Source: an uncultured Pseudovibrio sp. (GTDB taxonomy: Bacteria > Pseudomonadota > Alphaproteobacteria > Rhizobiales > Stappiaceae). From it: a stretch of 64,000 nucleotides of DNA. Shown in pieces: positions 16,445-26,851 of the stretch. Under the pieces are notes generated by a model that worked only from the letters and a program-made list of their open reading frames with translations, was not told the DNA's origin and did not search any database. Numbering within the stretch: position 1 is the stretch's first letter; each line of letters opens with the position of its first letter. The stretch lies in NCBI GenBank assembly GCA_947496145.1, contig CANMBS010000012.1, forward strand, positions 54,600 through 118,599. Reading direction: 5' to 3'. Both the position numbers and the translations under genes were made by a program.

Positions 16445-19400
16445 TTAACCGGCTGGGTCTGATGTCTCGTCTCCCTTTGGTAATTCGTGGGTCTTATCAT
16501 CGGGTTGGACCAGTTTGGAACGATCCTGAGCAATGAGCATGTAGACGTTGGGGACGACAAACAATGTAAAGAGCGTGCCGATTGAAAGTCCTGTTGCAAT
16601 CACCAATCCCATATTGAAACGAGAAGCTGCCCCTGCTCCGCTGGCCATAACCAGAGGGATAACGCCAAGAACCATGGCTGCTGTGGTCATCAGAATTGCA
16701 CGCAGGCGAATTCTTAGCGCTGCGATCACTGCTTCTCGTTTGGATGCGCCCAGATTTTCCTGCTGCTCACGGGCGACTTCTACAATCAGGATGCCGTGTT
16801 TGGAAATCAGCCCCATGAGTGTGATAATCCCGACCTGTGTATAGATATTGACGCTTGCGCCGCCAATGCCGATGTTGATGAACAGCAGTGCCCCCGCAAT
16901 AGACATGGGAACGGACACGAGGATGATGATGGGGTCGCGGAAGCTCTCAAACTGAGCGGCAAGAGTGAGGAAGATGATCAGCAACGCAAAAGCGAAGGTG
17001 ACAATAAAACTGTCCGACTCCTGCTGATACTGCCGGGATTGCTGGGCGTAGTCGATGGAGTAACCTTCTGGCAATTCTTGCTTTGCCAGTTGCTGAAGCG
17101 TTGTGAGCGCTTCTGCCAACTGAATACCAAAATTAGGTACGCCGGACAGTGTCATGGAGTTCTGCTGCTGAAAATGCGGAATGAACTCTGGTGTAACAGA
17201 GGTTTCCAGTTTGGCGATGGTGGACAGAGGAACGAGCGATCTGTTGCTGGTGCGGATGTAGGTGTTTAAAAGCTGTTCCGGATTGAGGCGATCATACTGG
17301 ATGATTTGCGGGATGACTTTATAAGAGCGCCCATCCAGATCAAAGTAATTGATGTAGCCGCCACTCATCATGTTAGTGAGAGAGGCACCGACGTCAGACA
17401 TGGTGAGCCCCAGCTCTGCCGTCAGGTCTCTATCGATGATGATTTGTCCCTGAGGCTTGTCGATCTTCAGGTCCTTATCAATAAAGACAAACTTGCCGGT
17501 TTCTCGCACCTTTTCCAGCAGGTCACTGCCTACAAGATTGAGTTTGTCGATGGGCTGAGTGGTTTTGATTACAAACTGCACAGGCAAACCACTACTGCCC
17601 GGTAAAGGCGGGTTTTGGAACATCACTGTATTGAACCCTGCCACTGCCTCCATGGGAGTTTGCATCGAGTATTGCAATTGAGTTGCTGTTTGGTCGCGCT
17701 GATCCCATGGCGTGAGAAGAACACCTGAAAGGACACTGCTGCTTAAGATGAGCTGAAACACGCCTTCCGTTTCAGGATAAGTGGCTGCGATGTCGTAAAT
17801 CTGCTCCGTATAAAGCATCTTTTGCTGCAAAGTTGCTGACGGTGCCGGAGTGGATTGTGCCAGCACCAGTCCCTGATCTTCCTGAGGAGCAAGCTCCTGT
17901 TGGGAGGTAGCGTAAAGAAAGGGGATACACAGGAGTATCAGGAGAGCAAAGGTGAGTACGACGGGTCTGTTATCGAGCGACTTGTCCAGCAAATGCAGGT
18001 ATTTTTGACAAAACCGGTCATAAACATCATCAACGGTGCGGGTTAATGCATCATCCCAGCCAGACGTTTCCTGAGACCTCGGCTTGAGAATTTTGGAGCT
18101 CATCATGGGCGTGAGCGTAAGCGCGACAACGGCGGAGATGGTGACAGCTCCAACCACTGTGAAAGCGAACTCAGTAAACAATGCCCCGGTCAGTCCACCC
18201 TGAAACCCGATGGGCGCATATACAGCAACAAGCACGATTGTCATTGCAATGATGGGGCGGCCCAAATCCTGTCCGGCCTGAATGGCAGCCCGAAACGGTG
18301 TGGACCCTTCAGAAATATGGCGTTCCACGTCTTCTACAACAATAATCGCATCATCCACCACCAGACCAATGGCAAGTACAAGGGCGAGCAGACTGAGCAG
18401 GTTAATGGAGTAGCCGAGAACCAGCATGATGAAGAAAGTACCAATGAGTGATAGCGGGATGGCGATCACCGGAATGGCAACTGTGCGCGGGGAGCCGATG
18501 AACAGGAACACCACGAAGGTCACAATGAGCAGTGCCTCTACCAGTGAGCTGATTACTTCATCAATGGCCGCGTTGATGAACAAACCGCTGTCATAGACAA
18601 TGCGTGCATGCAAACCCGGAGGCATGGCCTCCTGTACCTTTGGCACCAGTTGGCGCACCTTCTCCAGCATGGAAAGAACGTTGGCGCTTGGTGAGGCCTT
18701 GACCCCGATATAGACCGCAGCTTTGCCACTGAAGAGCACGGCGTTGTCATAATCCTCAGAACCAAGAACCACCTCACCGATGTCCCTAAGGCGGACTATT
18801 GCGGTGTCTGTCTGGCGGACAACGAGTTGGCGAAACTGCTCAACGTCGGTCAGGTTGGTGTTTGCAGTCAGTTCCACCTGAACCATTTGACCTTTGGAGC
18901 TGCCTACCCCGGAAATGAAGTCGTTTTGGGAAAGCGCGTTGGCCACATCTGTACCTGTCAGGCCATAAGCTGCCAGTCTGTCCGGGTTGAGCCAGACACG
19001 GATTGCAAAACGCTTTTCTCCGTAAAGCTGAGCTGTCTGAACACCCCGAATGGCCTGCACCTGCGGCTGGACTACCCGGACCAGATAATCTGTGAGCTGG
19101 TTGCGGTCGATCACGTCTGCGGTGAAACCGATATACATGGCATCGATGGTTTCACCAATCTGAATGGTGAGTACGGGGTTTTGTGTTTGCTGAGGGAGCT
19201 GATCCAGTACTGAAGAGATTTGGGTTGAGATTTCGGTGAGAGCCTTGTCTGGATCATAGTTCAGGATCAGGTTTACCGTGATGGTGCTGACTGTGCTGGC
19301 ACTGGTAGAGGTCATGTAGTCAATGCCCTCCGCCTGTGCGATGGCTTCCTCCAATGGAGTGGTAATAAAGCCCGCGACCGTTTCTGCACTCGCACCGTAA

Positions 19401-19555
19401 AGGGTGGTGGAGATGGTGATCACGGCGTTTTCTGTCTTAGGGTACTCCAGAACGGGCAGCAAAAAGATAGCCCGCAGCCCCAGAGCAAGGATCATCAGGC
19501 TGATGGTTGAAGCGAGAACCGGGCGCCGGACGAAGACTTCAGTAAAACTGTACAT
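16445..19555 (-). CDS. RND multidrug efflux permease (AcrB/MexF/MdtB type)
   Basis: A 1036-residue inner-membrane proton antiporter of the hydrophobe/amphiphile efflux-1 group. It begins MYSFTEVFVRRPVLASTISL with the first helix, has the large periplasmic loop, and in TM4 the proton-relay aspartate pair in LAIGLVVDDAIIVVEDVERH. The second half repeats the fold (VPMSIAGALLFINIGIGG). Length is typical. It is the last gene of a three-gene operon (outer membrane channel, fusion protein, permease), starting 11 bases after the fusion-protein stop. It exports drugs, dyes or metabolites with its partners. Whether it serves the upstream biosynthetic cluster is unknown. Confidence 0.95.
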   Translation of the reverse strand: MYSFTEVFVRRPVLASTISLMILALGLRAIFLLPVLEYPKTENAVITISTTLYGASAETVAGFITTPLEEAIAQAEGIDYMTSTSASTVSTITVNLILNYDPDKALTEISTQISSVLDQLPQQTQNPVLTIQIGETIDAMYIGFTADVIDRNQLTDYLVRVVQPQVQAIRGVQTAQLYGEKRFAIRVWLNPDRLAAYGLTGTDVANALSQNDFISGVGSSKGQMVQVELTANTNLTDVEQFRQLVVRQTDTAIVRLRDIGEVVLGSEDYDNAVLFSGKAAVYIGVKASPSANVLSMLEKVRQLVPKVQEAMPPGLHARIVYDSGLFINAAIDEVISSLVEALLIVTFVVFLFIGSPRTVAIPVIAIPLSLIGTFFIMLVLGYSINLLSLLALVLAIGLVVDDAIIVVEDVERHISEGSTPFRAAIQAGQDLGRPIIAMTIVLVAVYAPIGFQGGLTGALFTEFAFTVVGAVTISAVVALTLTPMMSSKILKPRSQETSGWDDALTRTVDDVYDRFCQKYLHLLDKSLDNRPVVLTFALLILLCIPFLYATSQQELAPQEDQGLVLAQSTPAPSATLQQKMLYTEQIYDIAATYPETEGVFQLILSSSVLSGVLLTPWDQRDQTATQLQYSMQTPMEAVAGFNTVMFQNPPLPGSSGLPVQFVIKTTQPIDKLNLVGSDLLEKVRETGKFVFIDKDLKIDKPQGQIIIDRDLTAELGLTMSDVGASLTNMMSGGYINYFDLDGRSYKVIPQIIQYDRLNPEQLLNTYIRTSNRSLVPLSTIAKLETSVTPEFIPHFQQQNSMTLSGVPNFGIQLAEALTTLQQLAKQELPEGYSIDYAQQSRQYQQESDSFIVTFAFALLIIFLTLAAQFESFRDPIIILVSVPMSIAGALLFINIGIGGASVNIYTQVGIITLMGLISKHGILIVEVAREQQENLGASKREAVIAALRIRLRAILMTTAAMVLGVIPLVMASGAGAASRFNMGLVIATGLSIGTLFTLFVVPNVYMLIAQDRSKLVQPDDKTHELPKGDETSDPAG

Positions 19556-19566
19556 GCTACCGCCTC

Positions 19567-20721
19567 CTATTGCTCTACCGGTTTGGGATTGGGATCGTTT
19601 GTGGGAAGCACTTTGTTGTCCACCACGACCCTTGAGCCGTTACGCAGCTTTAACTGACCTGCGCTGACCACCATCTCGTCGGGTTTAATTCCCTTGGAGA
19701 TAACGATCTGATCTCCGCGCTTCTGCCCCGTTGTCACAAAGCGTTCAACTGCTTTGTAAATCTCTTTGCCGCCTTGCTTCTCAGTGGTTTTCTCAAGCAC
19801 ATAAACGCTTACCCCGTAAGAGTTGTAGGTGATTGCAGTTTGAGGGACTGTGACTTCCTCCTTTGGTGTGGAGACAACGATTTCAACATCCACGAACATG
19901 CCGGGAAGAAGGCGCTTTTCTGGATTTTTAAACTTCCCTCGAACTTTTGCATTGCCGTTATTAATGTTCACCAGAGAGTCAATGGCGACGACCATTCCCT
20001 TCACCACCTTATCGGGATAGGTGTCCACTGAAAGCTGGACTTCCTGCCCAGTGCGCACGGTGCTCAGGTAGCGTTGCGGAATATAAAAATCGACGAACAG
20101 TTCCTCCAGCTGTTGCAGAGAAACATAGGAGGTGCCCACATTAAGATACTGGCCGACGCTGATTTGCCTCACCCCGATGCGCCCGGCAAATGGGGCACGG
20201 ATGTTTTTCTTTGCGATTAAGGCAAGCTGGTTTTGGACTTGCCCCTGAAGGTTCTTCAGATTGGACCAGTCTGAATCGATCTGTTGCTTGCTGACGGCTT
20301 TGACCTGATATTGCTTCAGGTCTCTGTCCAGCGTTTGTCGTGCAAACGTTTCCCGCGCTTGCAAAGATTTGAGCTGGGCAATTTCCTGAGTTGTGTCCAG
20401 CTCTATTAAAAGCATACCTTCTGAGACATCTTCGCCGGATGAAAAATTGATGCGTGTGACCATGCCGTCAACCTGTGGGGCCAGCTCTGCGCCCTTTATG
20501 GCGACAAGACTTCCAACTGCTGTAATCTTATCTGTCCAGAGTTGTCTGGTGGCCTTGTAGGAGGACACTGTCTCAACCTTGTCCTGCATCTGGGAGATGA
20601 TTTTGCCAGCCACAAGGGACTTATAGAGCTGAAAAGCATAGAGGACACCAAACGCAGCAGCAACGCAGATCAGCATGATGACCATATTCTTTTTGATATT
20701 GGTCTTTTTGCGTTCACTCAT
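19567..20721 (-). CDS. RND periplasmic adaptor (membrane fusion protein)
   Basis: A 384-residue HlyD/AcrA-like adaptor with an N-terminal anchor (MVIMLICVAAAFGVLYAFQL) that may not be cleaved. It shows the lipoyl-like segment GSLVAIKGAELAPQVDGMV, a coiled-coil hairpin (about residues 110-160, ETFARQTLDRDLKQYQVKAV), the second lipoyl half NIRAPFAGRIGVRQISVG, and beta-barrel/proximal domains. The open frame extends upstream to 20856, but ATG at 20721 gives the usual short basic N-terminus (MSERKKTNIKK) and overlaps the channel gene's stop by eight bases. It links the permease with the outer-membrane channel. Confidence 0.92.
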   Translation of the reverse strand: MSERKKTNIKKNMVIMLICVAAAFGVLYAFQLYKSLVAGKIISQMQDKVETVSSYKATRQLWTDKITAVGSLVAIKGAELAPQVDGMVTRINFSSGEDVSEGMLLIELDTTQEIAQLKSLQARETFARQTLDRDLKQYQVKAVSKQQIDSDWSNLKNLQGQVQNQLALIAKKNIRAPFAGRIGVRQISVGQYLNVGTSYVSLQQLEELFVDFYIPQRYLSTVRTGQEVQLSVDTYPDKVVKGMVVAIDSLVNINNGNAKVRGKFKNPEKRLLPGMFVDVEIVVSTPKEEVTVPQTAITYNSYGVSVYVLEKTTEKQGGKEIYKAVERFVTTGQKRGDQIVISKGIKPDEMVVSAGQLKLRNGSRVVVDNKVLPTNDPNPKPVEQ

Positions 20722-22279
20722 TACCAGGCACCACCAAACTCTGTCTGTTGCTGAACGGTGGAACTGCTCCAAGGATCGTAAGCGGTCTTCCATCCCGGTT
20801 TGGAGCAGCGAGAGGTCGGTTCCACCACCCCCCTCCAAGAGCGAAGAACAAGGCAACTGTGTCAGTGAAACGAGTCGCCTGCGCCTGCACCAGATTGATT
20901 TTTGCCTGCTGGTAGGTTTGGACTGCCAGCAACAGGGTCGTCAGATCAACCGCCCCGAGATTGTATTGTTGCTGGGTGAGGCGCAGGCTTCTGCGGGCAG
21001 ACCTTTCAGCTGTAAGGCTGGCTTTGAGCGCATGTGCATCGTTTTCTAAAGCGCTGATTGTGTTTGCGACATCTCCGAAAGCTGAAACCACCACCTGCCG
21101 GTAGTTGGCCGCAGCCACATCAAATGCAGCAATGGCCTCTTTGCGACGACTGTTCAAAGTTCCAGCATCAAAAATGGTTTGCGCAAAACCAGTGGTAAGC
21201 GCCCACGCACCAGTACCGGGATAGAATAAGCGGTTAAAGACATCAGATTCATTACCCACATTGCCGGTTATCTGGAAGCTGGGTAACTGATTTGCCAAGG
21301 CGACACCGATGTTTGCACTGGCTTGCCACAACTGAGCCTGAGCAGAGCGAATATCCGGACGCTGTGCAACAAGTTCTGAGGGGAGGCTTAGTGGGAGTTC
21401 TCGTGGAAGCTTGAGATCGGAAAGTTCGAACTCCTTCACCTTATTCTGGGTTGGATAAAAACCGCCCAGTGTGTTGATCAGGTTTTTCTGAACCACAAGT
21501 TGCTGTTGCAGTGGAGGCAAAGTTGCTTTGGTTTGCTCCAGCGTCGCTTGTTGCTGAAGAACCTGACTCTCGTTAACTCCACCCAGACGAAGTTGGGTTT
21601 GCAAAATAGAAAGTTGTTGCTGCTGAACCTTGATGATCTCTCTGGTTGCCCTGATCTGACCCTTGATAGAGGCTTCCAGAATAACAGCGTTCAGAAGATT
21701 AGAAGTGAGTGTTAAGTGGGCTGCTTCAACTTGAAACTGAGCGAACTGAATGCCTGCGACCTGTGCCTCGATATTACGGCGGGTTCCACCCCAGATATCC
21801 AAGGAGTAGGAGAGAGCCAATGAAACACTATAGGCGGAGAAAAAGGGGTTCAGGTTCGCAACAATTTCACTTGCACCACCCCCACGAATAGGAAACTTCT
21901 GTCTGTTGCGGCTCGCGGCTCCGGTGATTATAGGATAAAGCGCTCCACCGGCAGCATATGCATTTTCCTGAGCCTGCCTTAAGGCAGCTTCAGCCTGCGC
22001 AATACCGGGACTGTTGGCGACTGCTATACTCACGTAAGCGTTGAGAGGCTCCGATTGAAACAGCTCCCACCATTCGCCGGGGATATCCCTTTGGTTTGAG
22101 AAGTTTTGCGACGCCCCACCCTTTATGTCTGCTGAGACCGTTGCTCCCGGTTTTTTCGCGGTAAACTCAGCTTCCGGGGGCACTTCCGGTTGTTTAAAAT
22201 CCGGCCCAACCATGCACGCAGAAAGCAAGACAAGCAGCACAGGGCTGGCACGCCCGCATGCAGGCCGCGCAAGAGACAT
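20714..22279 (-). CDS. Outer-membrane efflux channel lipoprotein (NodT/OprM family)
   Basis: A 521-residue channel. From ATG at 22279 it starts MSLARPACGRASPVLLVLLS and then a lipobox cysteine at residue 22 (LLSAC), followed by MVGPDFKQPEVPP, the typical first strand of NodT proteins. Two OEP repeats follow (ANSPGIAQAEAALRQAQENA; RSAQAQLWQASANIGVALA). An upstream in-frame start at 22342 would spoil the lipoprotein signal. It is the first gene of the efflux operon, and its end overlaps the adaptor start. It forms the trimeric exit duct across the outer membrane. Confidence 0.92.
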   Translation of the reverse strand: MSLARPACGRASPVLLVLLSACMVGPDFKQPEVPPEAEFTAKKPGATVSADIKGGASQNFSNQRDIPGEWWELFQSEPLNAYVSIAVANSPGIAQAEAALRQAQENAYAAGGALYPIITGAASRNRQKFPIRGGGASEIVANLNPFFSAYSVSLALSYSLDIWGGTRRNIEAQVAGIQFAQFQVEAAHLTLTSNLLNAVILEASIKGQIRATREIIKVQQQQLSILQTQLRLGGVNESQVLQQQATLEQTKATLPPLQQQLVVQKNLINTLGGFYPTQNKVKEFELSDLKLPRELPLSLPSELVAQRPDIRSAQAQLWQASANIGVALANQLPSFQITGNVGNESDVFNRLFYPGTGAWALTTGFAQTIFDAGTLNSRRKEAIAAFDVAAANYRQVVVSAFGDVANTISALENDAHALKASLTAERSARRSLRLTQQQYNLGAVDLTTLLLAVQTYQQAKINLVQAQATRFTDTVALFFALGGGWWNRPLAAPNRDGRPLTILGAVPPFSNRQSLVVPGNE

Positions 22280-22556
22280 TCCTCTTGTTTTTATGCAAAC
22301 CCCGAACCTGAAACTCAACTGAGGTGCTCCAATGACCTGCATTGTTGTTGCTGGTGTACAAAGCTTTACACAGACTCAATTACAGCCAAGAACGCGACCT
22401 CCTTCAGGTTACTTAAGGGGTGTTTTGAAGGTCAAACATGGTTCTGAAGTGCGATAGGTTATCCCACGCTAATGCGGCAGAACATCCTGTTTTACCTAGC
22501 TATTTTCAAGGGAAAATGCTGTTGCTTATATAGCACGTTGTCTGTGACAGCACTCT

Positions 22557-23687
22557 TTAGTCGTTTAAATCGCCTATACGCTCTGCAATCATGGAGAGGA
22601 GAAGTTTCTCGTAAGCATCAATTGTGCGCTCCTGCGAAAAGTCCCGCGCCCGCGTTGCCAGTGTATCATCGGAACGATCGCATTTTACTGCTGCGAGAAT
22701 TGCCTCAGATAGCTTATCCGCATCATCTGGCGGGACTAACCAGCCATTACGCACATCATTGAGAACTTCCCGCGCCCCTGCCCCACTGTCTAATGCAATA
22801 ACAGGTGTACCCAGTGCCATGGCCCGCACCAGCTCTGCGGGCACACTGTCCTGCTGCACGGTGGAGACGTAGACATTGGCAGCCCTTAAGAACCTTTCTG
22901 GTTTAAGCACCTCTCCCGGCATAGTTACAATATCATCCAGTGCGAGGTTAGAGGCCAGCAAGCGCATCTCCCCCTGCTCTTCCTGCTGTCCCAAAAGGTA
23001 AGCTCTGAGGTTTTCTCTATAACGACTGAGTGCCAGCGCACGGAGTAAATGATGCCGGGCATTGCTCTTGCCTGCCTCACTTTCAATGCTCACAACAGTG
23101 CTTACATCAGTGGTGTCGAACCACTCTTCTGCAATCGGCTCTGCGGCTACTTCAAACACATTCATTTCTACAAGCGGATTGTAAATCACCACAGTCTTTT
23201 CGTCGGGCACCTGTGCACACAGATCAATCACATGCTCGATAGATTTGAGGGTGCAGATCACCTTGTCTGCTTCGCCATAAAGCAACGGCACTGCGATGGT
23301 GGCAGCGCTTCTTTGGGTCTCCGGCGCCAATGTGTCTGAGATTGTGACCGCAGAATGCAATGTGATTGCCACAGGAACCTTCACTTTGCAGCGTGTTTTC
23401 ACCGCTGCCAGACAGGCAATATTGCTTGCAGTTCCATGCGAGAGGACAACGTCAGGTTTTTCTTTATCGATCAGTCGGGCGATACCAGCAGCGGCAGAAG
23501 ATGCCCGTGTTTTTTCCAGAAAGACAGGCGTGACATAAGGGGAATAATGAGAAAGGTCTCCTGGTTTACCAGTCAGCGTTACAAGGATAATGCTGTGTTT
23601 GCGCGCGGCAAGACTGTTGGCTATCACCTCGGTTGTTTGGGTAATATCCTTATCCTGGAAGCTTTCTTGTACTATAAAGAGCCTCAT
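22557..23687 (-). CDS. Glycosyltransferase family 4-type (GT-B)
   Basis: A 376-residue protein. ATG at 23687 follows GGGGGAGAGTC, a good ribosome site, and gives MRLFIVQESFQDKDITQTTE; a longer frame to 23753 is less likely. The acceptor domain includes KPDVVLSHGTASNIACLAA, and the donor domain has ASNLALDDIVTMPGEVLKPE and ANVYVSTVQQDSVPAELVRA with the E-x7-E-like region AMALGTPVIALDSGAGAREV. These are signs of a retaining nucleotide-sugar glycosyltransferase in surface glycan or glycolipid synthesis. It stands alone; the genes on either side are unrelated. Confidence 0.85.
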   Translation of the reverse strand: MRLFIVQESFQDKDITQTTEVIANSLAARKHSIILVTLTGKPGDLSHYSPYVTPVFLEKTRASSAAAGIARLIDKEKPDVVLSHGTASNIACLAAVKTRCKVKVPVAITLHSAVTISDTLAPETQRSAATIAVPLLYGEADKVICTLKSIEHVIDLCAQVPDEKTVVIYNPLVEMNVFEVAAEPIAEEWFDTTDVSTVVSIESEAGKSNARHHLLRALALSRYRENLRAYLLGQQEEQGEMRLLASNLALDDIVTMPGEVLKPERFLRAANVYVSTVQQDSVPAELVRAMALGTPVIALDSGAGAREVLNDVRNGWLVPPDDADKLSEAILAAVKCDRSDDTLATRARDFSQERTIDAYEKLLLSMIAERIGDLND

Positions 23688-24127
23688 GACTCTCCCCCAG
23701 CCCAACAGATACGCTGACCGCACCCGTAGGCAGGTGCATGCGGACAGGCGCACAGACCCATACTCTAGGAATCTAGCTTGTCGTTCTCAATCCGGTTGAT
23801 TTAATACCCAATAAATCTCTAAGGTAATTACTGCCGAGATATTGCGATGCATTTCAGTTCACACACAAGGCAGATTTTGAGGCGTTGAAGCTTATCCAGT
23901 TTTACTCATTTCCTTCCTAACTCGCAGCGCTGTTGCTCTCTTTCATCCCAAGTGATTGCGGTGTAAAGCACTGCGCCTCTTTCATCATGCCTGCCTTAAC
24001 GCCCACAATTGTTTGCTCCAAGCATCAATTTCTGCACTTGATGCGTGTTTTTTGCTTTGAAAATGAAGGACTGCCCCCTATGGTGCGCAGCTGAAACATT
24101 AGATCTAACCAACAGAATAAGCCTCCC
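23688..24127. other. Leader region between divergent glycosyltransferase and purU
   Basis: No protein gene is seen. The stretch should hold promoters for both neighbours. About 76 bases before purU is a terminator-like hairpin (listed next), so a regulated leader or a small RNA is possible. Confidence 0.45.
24022..24056 (+). terminator. Terminator-like hairpin in the purU leader
   Basis: GCATCAA at 24022-24028 pairs with TTGATGC at 24038-24044 around a 9-base loop, followed by GTGTTTTTTGCTTT. It has the shape of an intrinsic terminator on the plus strand, 72 bases before the purU start, where a simple promoter region would not need one. It could be an attenuator or the end of a small transcript. 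Confidence 0.45.
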
Positions 24128-24985
24128 ATGAACACACAGGCCAACTATGTCCTTACTCTTTCTTGCGGTGACAGAAAGGGGATCGTGGCAGCGGTTGCAA
24201 ATTCAATCGCTTCTCAAAACTGTAATATCTGCGAGAGCGCCCAGTTTGGCGACGCGGAAACTGACCGTTTCTTCATGCGCGTTTCGTTTAACGCCCCTGA
24301 AGAAATGACCAAAGAAAAGTTTGAGGAAGGCTTCGGCCCTGTTGCGACTGGTTACGGGTTTGACTGGCGGGTGCATGACCTTTCCAAGAAACCACGGGTG
24401 CTCGTTCTGGTTTCGCAGATGGGTCATTGTCTGAACGACCTTTTGTACCGCAATTCTACCGGCCAGTTGCCAATGGAACTTGTGGCGGTTGCTTCCAACC
24501 ACACCAAGTATCAGGCTCGTGTTGAGCACGAAGAGATTCCTTATCACTATCTGCCGGTTACTAAAGAAACCAAGGCTGAGCAGGAAGCGCAGATTCTGGA
24601 ACTGGTTGAGAGGGAAAACATCGACCTTGTGGTGCTGGCGCGCTACATGCAGATTCTCTCCAACGATCTCTGTGAGAAGCTGGCAGGCAAAGTCATTAAT
24701 ATCCACCATTCTTTCCTGCCAAGCTTTATAGGTGCAAAACCGTATCACCGGGCCCATACACGCGGCGTAAAGATGGTTGGTGCGACGGCTCACTATGTAA
24801 CAGCGGATCTTGACGAAGGACCAATCATCGAGCAAGACGTGGCTCGGGTTGAACATTTCCATTCGGTGAACGAACTCATTGCCCAGGGGCGTGATACGGA
24901 AAGTCAGGTTCTTGCACGTGCTGTCCGCTATCATCTGGAACACCGAATTCTCCTTAACGGTGATCGTACCGTGATCTTTAAATAG
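24128..24985 (+). CDS. purU: Formyltetrahydrofolate deformylase
   Basis: A 285-residue cytosolic enzyme that hydrolyses 10-formyl-THF to formate and THF. Residues about 7-85 form an ACT domain ([20 protein letters not shown]). The C-terminal formyltransferase-type domain has the catalytic set Asn-His-Asp: [19 protein letters not shown] and [13 protein letters not shown]. Length and motif spacing are typical for PurU. folD starts eight bases after its stop, making a one-carbon pair that balances C1-folates and formate. The free amine dehydrogenase at the start of the window uses the same cofactor but is not linked by position. Confidence 0.96.
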   Translation: MNTQANYVLTLSCGDRKGIVAAVANSIASQNCNICESAQFGDAETDRFFMRVSFNAPEEMTKEKFEEGFGPVATGYGFDWRVHDLSKKPRVLVLVSQMGHCLNDLLYRNSTGQLPMELVAVASNHTKYQARVEHEEIPYHYLPVTKETKAEQEAQILELVERENIDLVVLARYMQILSNDLCEKLAGKVINIHHSFLPSFIGAKPYHRAHTRGVKMVGATAHYVTADLDEGPIIEQDVARVEHFHSVNELIAQGRDTESQVLARAVRYHLEHRILLNGDRTVIFK

Positions 24986-24993
24986 GACTTGCC

Positions 24994-25920
24994 ATGAGTG
25001 AGGCTCTTATTATCGACGGCAAAGCCATCGCTGCATCTGTGACTGACGAAATCACAGCACGCGCGGCTCGTCTGGAAGCTGAAACCGGCGTAAAACCAGG
25101 CTTGGCGGTTGTGATTGTGGGTGAAGACCCAGCCAGCCAGGTTTACGTGCGTAACAAGGGCCGCACTGCAACAGCCTGTGGCTTTAATTCCATCACGCAT
25201 ACTCTGCCAGTTGATGTGAATGAAGATGAGTTGCTGGCTCTGGTGAGTAACCTGAATGACGATGAGGCTGTTCACGGCATTCTGGTTCAGCTGCCTTTGC
25301 CAAAACACATCAACGAGAGCAAGGTGCTTGATCTGATCAAGCCAGAAAAAGACGTTGACGGGTTCCACCCGATCAATGTTGGTCTGCTTGGCAGCGGTAA
25401 TACAGATCGTGCGCTTGTACCGTGTACACCTGCGGGAAGCGTGTTGCTCGCGAAAAAAGCGCTTGGTGAAAACCTTTCTGGCAAAAGCGCAGTCATCGTG
25501 GGGCGCTCCAACATTGTTGGCAAGCCGATTGCTCAGCTTCTTTTGCAGGAGCACTGTACCGTAACCATCGCGCATTCACGCACTCAGGACCTTCCTGAGG
25601 TGGTACGCGCTGCGGATATTGTGATTGCTGCCGTTGGGCGTCCTCATATGATCAAGGGTGACTGGATCAAGCCGGGGGCGACTGTGATTGATGTAGGCAT
25701 CAACCGTATTCCTGCTCCAGAAAAGGGCGAGGGTAAAACCCGTCTGGTGGGGGATGTGGCGTTTGATGAAGCACTTGGTCATGCAGCTGCAATCACGCCG
25801 GTACCACGCGGCGTTGGGCCGATGACGATTGCAATGCTGATGAGCAACACGCTCACGGCTGCACGGCGTTTGCTGGGGCTTGATGAAGAGCCACCACTGT
25901 TTGAAGCACTGGGCGAATAA
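24994..25920 (+). CDS. folD: Bifunctional methylene-THF dehydrogenase/methenyl-THF cyclohydrolase
   Basis: A 308-residue FolD enzyme interconverting methylene-THF, methenyl-THF and 10-formyl-THF with NADP. Characteristic motifs are [15 protein letters not shown] with the active lysine, [44 protein letters not shown], and the NADP segment [18 protein letters not shown]. The C-terminus [18 protein letters not shown] is complete. AGGACTTGCC precedes ATG at 24994. It follows purU by eight bases and is closed by a strong terminator. Confidence 0.97.
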   Translation: MSEALIIDGKAIAASVTDEITARAARLEAETGVKPGLAVVIVGEDPASQVYVRNKGRTATACGFNSITHTLPVDVNEDELLALVSNLNDDEAVHGILVQLPLPKHINESKVLDLIKPEKDVDGFHPINVGLLGSGNTDRALVPCTPAGSVLLAKKALGENLSGKSAVIVGRSNIVGKPIAQLLLQEHCTVTIAHSRTQDLPEVVRAADIVIAAVGRPHMIKGDWIKPGATVIDVGINRIPAPEKGEGKTRLVGDVAFDEALGHAAAITPVPRGVGPMTIAMLMSNTLTAARRLLGLDEEPPLFEALGE

Positions 25921-25946
25921 GCTGCGCTTTACTGCAATGAACTATA

Positions 25947-25977
25947 AAAGGCCCTGCGATGATGCAGGGCCTTTTTG
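25947..25977 (+). terminator. Rho-independent terminator of purU-folD
   Basis: An 11-bp perfect stem (AAAGGCCCTGC at 25947-25957 with 25964-25974) around a 6-base loop, ending in TTTTT. It lies 26 bases after the folD stop and may also serve the convergent transglycosylase gene. Confidence 0.9.
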
Positions 25978-26005
25978 CTTATAAATCCATGCGTGCATCC
26001 AAGAC

Positions 26006-26851
26006 CTACTTGCTCAGCTTTTCAGCCATGATCTGAATTGTCTTGACATAGACGCCTGCACGGTTCCAGGAGCGGATAACCTCGTAGTTTGGTGTGCCCG
26101 GTCCCCATGGCTGATCCGGTTGCCAGCCGTAGGACATGAGGAAATGCGCAGTGGAGGCCAGTGTGTCGGCTGTATTGTAAAGCAGATCACGTTTGCCGTC
26201 GCCGCTATAGTCGATCGCGAACTTGATGTAGGAAGATGCCAGAAACTGGGTCTGACCAAGTTCACCAGCCCATGCCCCCTTCATCTCACTCGGTTGCAAG
26301 TCGCCTTTCTGGACGATCAGCAGGGCATGATAGAGCTCGTTGCGGAAGAAGTCTGCACGGCGGCAATCGTAAGCCAGCGTTGCGAGTGCGCGGATGGTGT
26401 TCATTTTGCCGATACCGCGACCATAACCGGTTTCCAGTCCCCAAATGGCTGTAATGATCTCGCGCGGAACGCCGAACTCTCTTTCAATCCGATTAAAGAG
26501 AGCGTCGTGCTTTTTCATCAGCTTACGGCCTTTGTTGATGAGCGCATTATTGACACGAAGTTTGTAGAACTCATCAAAGCTAAGCTTGAAGGACTTCTGG
26601 TTCCGGTCGTAACCGATTACTCTTTTATTGTAGGTGACGCCTCGCAAAGCTTTATTCAAGGTTGCCTGAGAAATGCCCTGAGATTGCAATGTGTTTTTGT
26701 AGGATGACAGCCAGCGGTCAAAACCTGCGCCTGTATCACCACAGGTTGCAGCCTGCGCAGCAGACACCCCAACAAACAGCAGTCCCGCCGAAAGTATTCG
26801 TACTACTTTTCCAGTTTTGAGCCTCACGCTTTTAATAATTGATTCGAACAC
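26006..26851 (-). CDS. Lytic murein transglycosylase (MltB family)
   Basis: A 281-residue periplasmic enzyme that cleaves peptidoglycan to 1,6-anhydromuropeptides. GTG at 26851 is chosen because AGGAG lies six bases upstream and because it gives a clean signal peptide (VRILSAGLLFVGVSAAQA). The catalytic glutamate is in ITAIWGLETGYGRGIG, followed by the family segments AWAGELGQTQFLASSYIKFA and SYGWQPDQPWGPG. It lacks the C-terminal peptidoglycan-binding domain of some relatives and is short for the family. No partner genes are adjacent. Confidence 0.9.
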   Translation of the reverse strand: MFESIIKSVRLKTGKVVRILSAGLLFVGVSAAQAATCGDTGAGFDRWLSSYKNTLQSQGISQATLNKALRGVTYNKRVIGYDRNQKSFKLSFDEFYKLRVNNALINKGRKLMKKHDALFNRIEREFGVPREIITAIWGLETGYGRGIGKMNTIRALATLAYDCRRADFFRNELYHALLIVQKGDLQPSEMKGAWAGELGQTQFLASSYIKFAIDYSGDGKRDLLYNTADTLASTAHFLMSYGWQPDQPWGPGTPNYEVIRSWNRAGVYVKTIQIMAEKLSK

